This document shows positions 1 through 5,761 of a DNA stretch of 5,904 bases, piece by piece. A program made the position numbers and the translations under genes. The DNA is from JBMNNS01 sp050942625 (GTDB taxonomy: Bacteria > Bacillota > Dethiobacteria > DTU022 > UBA8154): NCBI GenBank assembly GCA_050942625.1, contig JBMNNS010000094.1, positions 1-5,904 on the forward strand, written 5' to 3'. The notes under the pieces are model-generated. The model did not search any database. It was not told the origin of the DNA and worked only from the letters and a program-made list of their open reading frames with translations. Position 1 is the stretch's first letter. Each line of letters opens with the position of its first letter.

Positions 1-7
1 AGGGATT

Positions 8-13
8 GGGGGT
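8..13 (+). promoter_or_regulatory. Ribosome binding site of pfkA
   Basis: GGGGGT lies six bases before a TTG codon at 20-22. It supports TTG as the start: the next residues (KKIAVLTSGGDAPG) are the conserved N-terminus of phosphofructokinase, and no ATG or GTG precedes it in the window. Any promoter would lie outside the window. Confidence 0.75.
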
Positions 14-19
14 AACAGT

Positions 20-979
20 TTGAAAAAAATTGCCGTTTTGACCAGTGGCGGAGACGCCCCGGGCATGAATGCTGCTATAAGGGCGATAGTGCGTAAAGGA
101 ATTTACCATGGACTGGATATTTATGGAATCAGGCGGGGTTTTGAAGGTGCCATTAATGGGGATATTATTCCTTTAGAAATTGGTTTTGTAGCGGACATCA
201 TCCAAAGGGGAGGAACCATACTACATACTGCCAGGGCTCCTGAACTCCTTACTGAAAAGGGACGGGAAAGTGCACTTCGTTTCCTGAAGGAGCAGGAGGT
301 TGAAGGGCTGATTGTGATCGGTGGAGATGGTTCTTTCCGGGGTGCCAGTCTTTTGGAGGAGGGGGGTATTGCCACTGTAGGTATTCCCGGGACCATAGAT
401 AATGATATTCCTTTTACAGATTTCAGCATTGGTTTTGATACTGCAGTCAATACCATTACCGATGCTATTAACAAGGTTAGGGATACCGCCACCTCACATG
501 AAAGGATCTGTGTAATTGAAGTCATGGGCCGTAAAACGGGCCATATTGCCCTGATGGCAGGGCTGGCGGGGGGTGCTGAGTCGATCATTGTTCCAGAAGC
601 CCCTATCAATCTTATCAAAGTATGCCAGCGCCTGATGCGGGGTCTTGAAAGAGGAAAATTACACAGTATTATTCTTCTTGCAGAAGGTGCGGGCAGTGCT
701 ATAACTGTTGCTAAGGAAATCGAAAAAATTGTGAGGATGGAGGTCAGGGCCATAATTTTGGGCCACCTGCAGAGGGGCGGGACCCCCACAGCCTTCGATC
801 GCATTTTAGCCAGCCGGCTGGGAGCGGGTGCAGTAGATCTGTTGTTGCAGGGCCAGAGTGGCCAGATGGTTGGTTTTTGGCAGGGAAAGATCCAGGCCGT
901 TCCCTTTGCGGACGTTTTTGCTGCAAAAAAAGAGTTTTTGTGGGAAGATTATAACTTGGCTGGTATATTGGCAATTTAA
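20..979 (+). CDS. pfkA: ATP-dependent 6-phosphofructokinase
   Basis: This cytoplasmic enzyme phosphorylates fructose 6-phosphate to fructose 1,6-bisphosphate with ATP, the committed step of glycolysis. The 319 residues match the usual length of bacterial PfkA, and numbering runs level with the E. coli enzyme. Visible motifs are GGDAPGMN (11-18), GGDGS (101-105), TIDND (125-129, catalytic Asp127), MGR (169-171) and GHLQRGG (248-254). Gly104 in GGDGS marks the ATP-using rather than the pyrophosphate-using type. Substrate-binding Arg72, Arg162, Glu222, Arg243 and Arg252 are present. Effector-site Arg21, Arg25, Arg154, Glu187, Arg211 and Lys213 are also kept, so allosteric control by ADP and phosphoenolpyruvate is likely. 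Position 54 is Ile where E. coli has Arg; from memory, Bacillus enzymes also lack Arg there. The start is TTG with a good ribosome binding site. pyk follows after 14 bases, a common Firmicutes pairing. Confidence 0.97.
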   Translation: MKKIAVLTSGGDAPGMNAAIRAIVRKGIYHGLDIYGIRRGFEGAINGDIIPLEIGFVADIIQRGGTILHTARAPELLTEKGRESALRFLKEQEVEGLIVIGGDGSFRGASLLEEGGIATVGIPGTIDNDIPFTDFSIGFDTAVNTITDAINKVRDTATSHERICVIEVMGRKTGHIALMAGLAGGAESIIVPEAPINLIKVCQRLMRGLERGKLHSIILLAEGAGSAITVAKEIEKIVRMEVRAIILGHLQRGGTPTAFDRILASRLGAGAVDLLLQGQSGQMVGFWQGKIQAVPFADVFAAKKEFLWEDYNLAGILAI

Positions 980-993
980 GAGAGGGGTTTTAA

Positions 994-2742
994 ATGAGGC
1001 GAACCAAAATAGTTTGTACAATAGGGCCCGCTTCAGAGGATCTTAATATTTTGACAAAGCTAATTCAGGAAGGTATGGATGTGGCCCGGCTGAACTTTTC
1101 ACATGGGACTCTTTCTGAGCATGAAAACAGAATTAAAAATATCCGGGAGGCTTGCAGGCGGCTTCGTAAAAGAGTTGCTATTCTTCTTGATACCCGGGGA
1201 CCGGAAGTAAGATTAAAAAAAATTGCTGGGGGGAAAGTGGAATTAAAGGACGGGGCTATATTTACCCTGACTACAGCAGATATTGAAGGGGATCAGTACA
1301 GGGCCAGCGTCACCGAACCAAGTTTACCTGGGGCTGTTCAGCCTGGAAACCATATTCTTCTTGATGATGGTATGATAGAATTGAAGGTGCTAAAGACTAC
1401 ACCCACGGACATAGAAACGGAAGTAGTACATGGAGGTTGGCTTTCTTCCCGTAAAAGCGTAAATTTGCCTGGCATTACCCTGAACCTGCCCCCTCTTTCC
1501 AAGGAAGATATCGAGTGTATTGAATTTGCCCTCGGGTACAACATAGATTTTATTGCAGTTTCCTTTGTCCGCCGGGCAGAAGATGTTATTGCTACCCGCC
1601 GCCTGATCGAGGAAAACAAGGCTCAAGTAAAAATAATAGCTAAGATAGAGAATTTTGAAGGGGTTGAAAACTTTTTAGAAATACTTGGGGCTGCCGATGG
1701 GATCATGGTTGCCCGGGGCGACCTGGGGATTGAGATCCCTGCTGAGGATGTTCCCCTGGTTCAAAAAAAATTAATTGCTGAATGCAACCGGGCCGGCAAA
1801 CCTGTCATTACCGCGACACAAATGTTGGATTCCATGATCAGACATCCCCGGCCTACGAGGGCAGAGGCAAGTGATGTGGCCAATGCCATTTTTGATGGTA
1901 CTGATGCTGTCATGCTTTCAGGGGAGACAGCTGCAGGTGCCTTTCCCGTTGAAGCCGTAAAAACGATGGCCCGCATAGCAGAGCGCACGGAAAAAGCCCT
2001 TCAATACCGGAAGATGTTGGAACACCTTGAGCCGGCTATGCTTAGAACAGTTACTGATGCGATCAGTTTTGCCACTTGCCGTACCGCCCAGGAACTACAG
2101 GCAACGGCAATTATTTCCGCTACCCAATCGGGGCATACAGCCCGGATGGTTTCCAAATATAGGCCCAGGGCACCCATTATTGCTGTAACTCCAAGCGAAA
2201 AGGTGGCTACAGAGCTATTACTTACCTGGGGAGTCTATCCCTTATTATGCCCCCCAACAGCACATACAGATCAATTATTCGATATTGCAGTTAAAGTAGC
2301 TCTGGAGGCGGAACTCATACATAATGGGGATCTTGTGATCCTGACGGCAGGGGTGCCGGTTGGGGTGCCCGGAACAACTAATTTTATGCGTATCGATACT
2401 GTTGGGGAGGTCCTTGTCCAGGGCACGGGGGTAGGGAAAACCGCAGTTACTGGCGTTGTCCATGTAGCAACTACCCCGGAGGAGGCCGCCGGGATTAAAG
2501 AAGGGCAAATTCTTGTTGTTTGTTCAACTTATAAGGAATACCTGCCGGCAATCAAAAAAGCAAGCGCTATTATTGCCGAAGAAGGTGGCCTTACCTCCCA
2601 TGCTGCCATTGTCGGTTTAAATTTAGGGATACCCGTTATTGTTGGTGCTACTGGAGCTACCAGAGAATTAACTTCCGGACAACTTATCACCGTAGACACA
2701 AGAAGGGGATTAATTTACCGGGGACGTGCTACTGTTTGCTAA
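994..2742 (+). CDS. pyk: Pyruvate kinase with C-terminal PEP-utilising (PEPut) domain
   Basis: This enzyme transfers phosphate from phosphoenolpyruvate to ADP, giving pyruvate and ATP, the last step of glycolysis. The protein has 582 residues, against about 470 for single-core bacterial enzymes. The order is: barrel A with RLNFSHG (32-38) and DTRGPE (66-71); B domain (about 72-165); more of A with the signature IIAKIEN (214-220, catalytic Lys217, metal ligand Glu219), VARGDLG (239-245) and TATQMLDSM (273-281); C domain (about 350-470); extra domain (about 475-582). Asn34, Ser36, Asp66 and Thr67 are the expected K+ ligands. Glu71 in GPE, rather than Lys, points to the K+-dependent class. The extra domain ends with GGLTSHAA (531-538), including the His of PEP synthase/PPDK-type swivelling domains. 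ATG is preceded by AGAGGGGT (981-988). It is almost certainly co-transcribed with pfkA. Confidence 0.97.
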   Translation: MRRTKIVCTIGPASEDLNILTKLIQEGMDVARLNFSHGTLSEHENRIKNIREACRRLRKRVAILLDTRGPEVRLKKIAGGKVELKDGAIFTLTTADIEGDQYRASVTEPSLPGAVQPGNHILLDDGMIELKVLKTTPTDIETEVVHGGWLSSRKSVNLPGITLNLPPLSKEDIECIEFALGYNIDFIAVSFVRRAEDVIATRRLIEENKAQVKIIAKIENFEGVENFLEILGAADGIMVARGDLGIEIPAEDVPLVQKKLIAECNRAGKPVITATQMLDSMIRHPRPTRAEASDVANAIFDGTDAVMLSGETAAGAFPVEAVKTMARIAERTEKALQYRKMLEHLEPAMLRTVTDAISFATCRTAQELQATAIISATQSGHTARMVSKYRPRAPIIAVTPSEKVATELLLTWGVYPLLCPPTAHTDQLFDIAVKVALEAELIHNGDLVILTAGVPVGVPGTTNFMRIDTVGEVLVQGTGVGKTAVTGVVHVATTPEEAAGIKEGQILVVCSTYKEYLPAIKKASAIIAEEGGLTSHAAIVGLNLGIPVIVGATGATRELTSGQLITVDTRRGLIYRGRATVC

Positions 2743-2748
2743 GAGTTT

Positions 2749-2758
2749 AGGGGGTGAG
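2749..2758 (+). promoter_or_regulatory. Ribosome binding site of the thioesterase gene
   Basis: AGGGGGTGAG sits between the pyk stop and a TTG at 2764-2766, five bases from it, and resembles the consensus AGGAGGTGA. It decides for the TTG start: the hotdog fold begins right after it (RVRYKDTD), and the next in-frame ATG (2818) falls inside the active-site motif. Confidence 0.75.
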
Positions 2759-2763
2759 TATTA

Positions 2764-3198
2764 TTGAAAAGGTATAGTAAAACCACTACACGGGTGCGCT
2801 ATAAAGATACGGATCAGATGGGTGTGGTCTATTATGCCAACTATTTTGTGTGGTTTGAGTTGGGGCGCAGTGAGTATTTCCGGGAACTGGGGATGAGCTA
2901 TAAGGATCTGGAGCAAAATGAACTGTTTCTTCCAGTTGTGGAAGCTTACTGTAAATACCATTACCCGGCACGTTATGATGATGAGCTGAGCATTATTACC
3001 ACATTATCTATGATGCAAGAGGTCAAACTTGGTTTCAGGTATGATATTATAAATATAAAAGATGACAAAGCCCTGGCAAGCGGTGAGACAATTCATGCCT
3101 TCGTCAATGGAAAGGGGAAACCTGTAGTGCTGCGGAAACAAAATCCCTTTTTATGGCGGTTGCTGAAAGAGAAGGTAATGGAAAAGGTTGAACCCTGA
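2764..3198 (+). CDS. Acyl-CoA thioesterase, YbgC/FadM (4-hydroxybenzoyl-CoA thioesterase) family
   Basis: This is a 144-residue single-domain hotdog protein, the usual length for the family, which hydrolyses acyl-CoA thioesters in the cytoplasm. The N-terminal signature RYKDTDQMGVVYYANY (12-27) is the 4HBT active-site motif; Asp17, the second Asp of DTD, is the expected catalytic residue. It is followed by the long hotdog helix (FVWFELGRSEYFRELG). The central strands (about 55-75 and 78-95) and the ETIHAFV strand (about 108-114) complete the fold. No signal peptide or membrane segment is seen. The substrate cannot be read from the sequence: family members act on short-chain, aromatic or longer acyl-CoAs, and some work with the Tol-Pal system, which Firmicutes lack. 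It starts 21 bases after pyk. A role in adjusting acyl-CoA or free CoA levels downstream of pyruvate is only an inference from position. Confidence 0.9.
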   Translation: MKRYSKTTTRVRYKDTDQMGVVYYANYFVWFELGRSEYFRELGMSYKDLEQNELFLPVVEAYCKYHYPARYDDELSIITTLSMMQEVKLGFRYDIINIKDDKALASGETIHAFVNGKGKPVVLRKQNPFLWRLLKEKVMEKVEP

Positions 3199-3212
3199 AG
3201 GAGACTGGACTG

Positions 3213-3248
3213 GAAACAGATGACCGGCCTGTTTCTTTAGAGGAAACA
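3213..3248 (+). promoter_or_regulatory. Two mutually exclusive inverted repeats in the gap before the DUF1015 gene
   Basis: GAAACAG (3213-3219) can pair with CTGTTTC (3229-3235) across a nine-base loop. Alternatively TGTTTC (3230-3235) can pair with GAAACA (3243-3248) across a seven-base loop. The middle arm is shared, so only one hairpin can form. Neither is followed by a long T tract. This may be a leader or mRNA-processing element, or chance. It lies in the largest gap (100 bases) between genes of the left-hand group. Confidence 0.3.
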
Positions 3249-3298
3249 TGGGGCAATCCCGCAATAATCCAGGTTATAGAAAAGACGGAGGTTGAAAA

Positions 3299-4582
3299 AT
3301 GGCAAGAATTAAACCAATAAGAGGAGTGCGTTTTTCCCCCCATTTAATTGACGAACTCGACCGGCTAATAACGCCGCCATATGATGTTATTTCCCCGGAG
3401 GCCCAGGAGGCCTATTATCAAAAAAGCCCTTATAATGTTATTCGCCTGGAGTACGGCAAATCCTTGCCGGATGACCGGCCGGGAAATGATAAATATACCC
3501 GGGCTGCGGCCACTTTTCAAAAATGGCTTGCAGAAGGGGCCTTGTTACAGGAAAAAGAACCGGCACTCTATCTTTATGAACAACATTATCGCAATCATCA
3601 ACAAACATATATCAGAAAAGGGCTTTATTGTGGTGTAGGTCTTTCTCCTTTTGAGGCCGGCGAAATTGTTCCACATGAAAAAACCATGGATAAACCAAAG
3701 GCGGATCGCTTGGAGCTCCTCAGGCATTGTGAGGCCAATTTTAGCCCGGTTTTCGGCCTTTACCGGGATAAGGAACAGTTTGTGGCTGCGGCAAGCAGCT
3801 CCTTCAAAGAAAACCAAAAGCCCGTTTTGGATGCAGAAGACGAAGACGGCCACCTGCACAGGCTCTGGGCCGTTACTGATCCCGGCTTTATAGAAACGAT
3901 CACCGGGTTTTTCAAAGATAAAAACATTTTTATCGCCGATGGACATCACCGCTATGAAACAGCCCTGCAATTCTACCTGGAAAAAAAGAAAGAGGGGACA
4001 GAAGCCCCCGGCTATGCCCATGTCCTCATGGCTCTGGTTAATATATATGATGAAGGCCTGCTTGTTTTTCCAACCCATCGCCTTTTAAAACAGGAACAAA
4101 TTGATAGTGAACATCTATTAAAGGAATTGAAGCATTCTTTCCTGATCCAAGAATTACCGGAGCCGGGAGGCCCAGCTCACCTGCAGGACCTGCTTGCCCG
4201 AAACTTAACAAACAACCTCCGGCAGCTCAGGCTGGGGCTTTATACCCCTGGAAAAAAACTCTATCTTCTAACTTTTAAGGAAAGGGAAAGAGAGAGCAAT
4301 CTTTATCCCTGGCTGGATACGGTTGTTTTACAAGAAATTATTTTTTCAAAAATTTTTGCCCTTGGGGACATAGAAAATTCGCCTGCCCTCTCTTATTTAA
4401 AGGATGAATGGGAGGCCAAAGCAAAGGTCGATAGTGGGGAGGCAAACTATGCCTTTTTCCTTACCAAACCCCCCTTGGAAAAAATTATAGACCTGGCGGG
4501 GCAGGGTATCCGCATGCCCCAAAAATCTACATTTTTTTATCCCAAATTTATGACCGGCATAGTCATACACAAACTATCCTAG
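3299..4582 (+). CDS. DUF1015 family protein of unknown function
   Basis: This 427-residue soluble protein has the usual length of the DUF1015 (COG4198-type) family, whose function is not established to my knowledge. Conserved blocks are: MARIKPIRGVRF at the N-terminus; TPPYDVISPE (25-34); NVIRLEYG (46-53); HEKTM (126-130); ANFSPVFGLY (146-155); FIADGHHRYETAL (211-223); FPTHR (257-261); and QKSTFFYPK (408-416) near the C-terminus. The DGHHRYE block resembles the motif of ParB/sulfiredoxin-fold proteins, and older annotations link the family to ParB/Spo0J; an ATP- or nucleotide-dependent activity is possible but unproven. No signal peptide or membrane segment is seen. ATG is preceded by a strong GGAGGT (3287-3292). 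The gene follows the thioesterase gene by 100 bases on the same strand, so it may share the glycolytic transcript or have its own promoter. It ends about 30 bases before the convergent gerAB remnant. Confidence 0.92.
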   Translation: MARIKPIRGVRFSPHLIDELDRLITPPYDVISPEAQEAYYQKSPYNVIRLEYGKSLPDDRPGNDKYTRAAATFQKWLAEGALLQEKEPALYLYEQHYRNHQQTYIRKGLYCGVGLSPFEAGEIVPHEKTMDKPKADRLELLRHCEANFSPVFGLYRDKEQFVAAASSSFKENQKPVLDAEDEDGHLHRLWAVTDPGFIETITGFFKDKNIFIADGHHRYETALQFYLEKKKEGTEAPGYAHVLMALVNIYDEGLLVFPTHRLLKQEQIDSEHLLKELKHSFLIQELPEPGGPAHLQDLLARNLTNNLRQLRLGLYTPGKKLYLLTFKERERESNLYPWLDTVVLQEIIFSKIFALGDIENSPALSYLKDEWEAKAKVDSGEANYAFFLTKPPLEKIIDLAGQGIRMPQKSTFFYPKFMTGIVIHKLS

Positions 4583-4612
4583 AAAATAAGGGGTTCAGGC
4601 TACCTAGAACCA
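4583..4612 (-). terminator. Candidate intrinsic terminator of the minus-strand gerAB remnant
   Basis: Read on the minus strand just after the gerAB stop, GGTTC-t-AGG pairs with CCT-GAACC around a TAG loop: eight base pairs with one bulged T. The sequence CCTTATTTTCT follows. On the plus strand no T tract follows, so it should work mainly for minus-strand transcription. Confidence 0.5.
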
Positions 4613-4613
4613 G

Positions 4614-5436
4614 CTATAAAGAAAATTCAGGGTTTCTACTACCGTTTTCCTCCCCGGGGGGTGCCGGTAGTTTCCTCTTTTTTAAAAAATAGGCGCCCCA
4701 AAGGATGCTAGTTGGAAATAAAATGACAAAAGAAAAGAAGGGTGCAATTAACCTGGGGTGGGAAAAAACCCTGATATCGAAATAATCTTTGTACCCTTGC
4801 AGGGCAAAGGTTCCAATGATTACGGATAGCGGCAATAAAAGCGGGCGGTGGTTTTTTAAATTAAAAAGCTGGGAAAAGCCTTTGGCACTGGAATACAGGC
4901 TTACTGCCAGGTTAATAAATAGTCCCAGGCCCCAGGCAAAAATTGGGAAGTATTCGATCCTCTCAAAAAAGTCGCTAATGCGGATAGCCCGGATCATTTT
5001 AAAAACCGGGAAAGCAGCCCGCGATCCTTTATCAACACCAAGGACGGCAACTACTATAGCCCGCCGCCAGAGCCAGGACAATATAAGCCCATAATAGGGA
5101 ACCCAGGGCGGTACGCAGGGCCCTGCGTGGTTCAACCAGGGAAGGGACGATTATGGTCAGGTAGGCGTAATGCAACGTAAGTACTGCTGGGGTAAGGGAG
5201 GCCATTAGTACCGGCTGCCAACCTTGGTAGAGAACGGGGCACAGGTTACTGGGGTTTGCCACCAGCAGGGGCAGAAACAACGTAAAGGCAATTGCCACAA
5301 CAAAGGCCGGCAGGATGATATCCGCTACTCTGCCTAAAGGTTCAAGGCCGGCATGCACAACATAAACGGCTGCAAGGATCATACTCCCCATGATCATGAC
5401 CAGAGGGGTTTCCGGCAAGAAACCTGTACGGATTTT
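4614..5436 (-). pseudogene. Spore germination permease, GerAB/GerKB family: 5'-truncated and frameshifted
   Basis: GerAB proteins are inner-membrane permease-like subunits (amino acid/polyamine transporter fold, usually about 360 residues) of spore germinant receptors. The minus strand first reads RTGFLPETPL (around 5430-5401), the family motif normally about 100 residues into the protein. Then come GLEPLGRVADIILP, hydrophobic stretches, CPVLYQGWQPVL and VPSLVEPRRAL. This frame ends at a stop at 5032. Removing one G from the run at 5060-5062 gives LALAAAIVVAVLGVDKG and continues into the other frame: FPVFKMIRAIRISDFFERIE, then a helix ending in SLYSSAKGFSQLF, HRPLLLPLSVIIGTF and a basic C-terminal tail, stopping at 4614. 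The natural C-terminus is therefore present. The N-terminal roughly 100 residues are missing: at about 5430 the sequence switches to gerAA on the other strand. A TTG at 5418-5416 should not be taken as a genuine start. Family assignment is firm; which germinant receptor is unknown. Confidence 0.88.
4638..4684 (+). terminator. Candidate intrinsic terminator of the plus-strand operon
   Basis: ACTACCG (4638-4644) pairs with CGGTAGT (4665-4671), and inside it CCTCC can pair with GGGGG around the CCCCGGGG core. The T-rich stretch TTTCCTCTTTTTTT follows. It lies about 55 bases after the DUF1015 stop and inside the 3' coding end of the convergent gerAB remnant. The T run begins well only seven bases after the stem, which weakens the call. 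Confidence 0.45.
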
Positions 5437-5761
5437 ACAGCGATCGCTTCTTTTACGACCCCAATTTTTACACTGGGTTTATCGGCACGCCTCTTGCGCT
5501 TTACCGTCATTGCCCTGAGCGCTGCCTTTGGGCTGCTGGGTGTACAGTTTGGGCTGCTGATCTTGCTCGTACACCTTGTCTCCTTGCGCTCTTTCGGTTT
5601 ACCCTATTTGGCTCCCTTTGGCCCCTTCATACGGGAGGACATAAAGGATTCTCTTATTAACCTCTCCTGGTGGCAGATGGTTTTTCGCCCCAAGCTTCAC
5701 AGGCTACCGTGAACCCATGCGGCAACGCCCCGGGCAAAAACCCCGCCCCCCGGGTAAGAAA
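5431..5761 (+). pseudogene. Spore germination protein GerAA/GerKA family, C-terminal fragment with frameshift
   Basis: GerAA proteins are membrane subunits of spore germinant receptors, about 480-530 residues. Only the last hundred or so are here. From 5437 the plus strand reads TAIASF, then PIFTLGLSARLLRF, a hydrophobic helix (about 5509-5574), and HLVSLRSFGLPYLAPFGPF followed by DIKDSLINLSWWQM, an unmistakable GerA C-terminal block. The frame stops at 5712 (RPKLHRLP). Skipping one base near 5698 instead gives RPKLTGYREPMRQRPGQKPR and a basic proline-rich tail, which fits the GerA C-terminus better, so a frameshift is likely. No start codon or N-terminal part exists: left of about 5431 the sequence belongs to gerAB on the opposite strand. 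The true end of the tail is uncertain and could run on to the TAG at 5888-5890. Confidence 0.85.

Noticed and set aside
121..804. Minus-strand 227-residue open frame antisense to pfkA
   Set aside because: It lies wholly inside pfkA, shows no recognisable domain and has no ribosome binding site of note. The pfkA reading explains every conserved motif there.
3220..3240. Six-codon leader peptide ATGACCGGCCTGTTTCTTTAG
   Set aside because: The nearest GGAGA is about 15 bases away, there is no run of regulatory codons and the frame is too short to tell from chance.
5063..5135. Minus-strand start at 5135 (MNHAGPCVPPWV...) as an independent gene
   Set aside because: These first codons are out of frame with the conserved GerAB reading, which runs through the same bases in the other frame. 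The downstream part is the GerAB C-terminus reached by the frameshift.
5353..5430. ATG at 5353 as the start of the GerAA-like reading
   Set aside because: The first 26 codons (MHNINGCKDH...) are antisense to well-conserved GerAB coding and have no GerA similarity. The ATG is an accidental in-frame codon left of the joint.
5440..5447. GCGATCGC as a cyanobacterial HIP1 repeat
   Set aside because: It occurs at only this position in the parts I examined, and the gene content is of a spore former, so it is a coincidental octamer.
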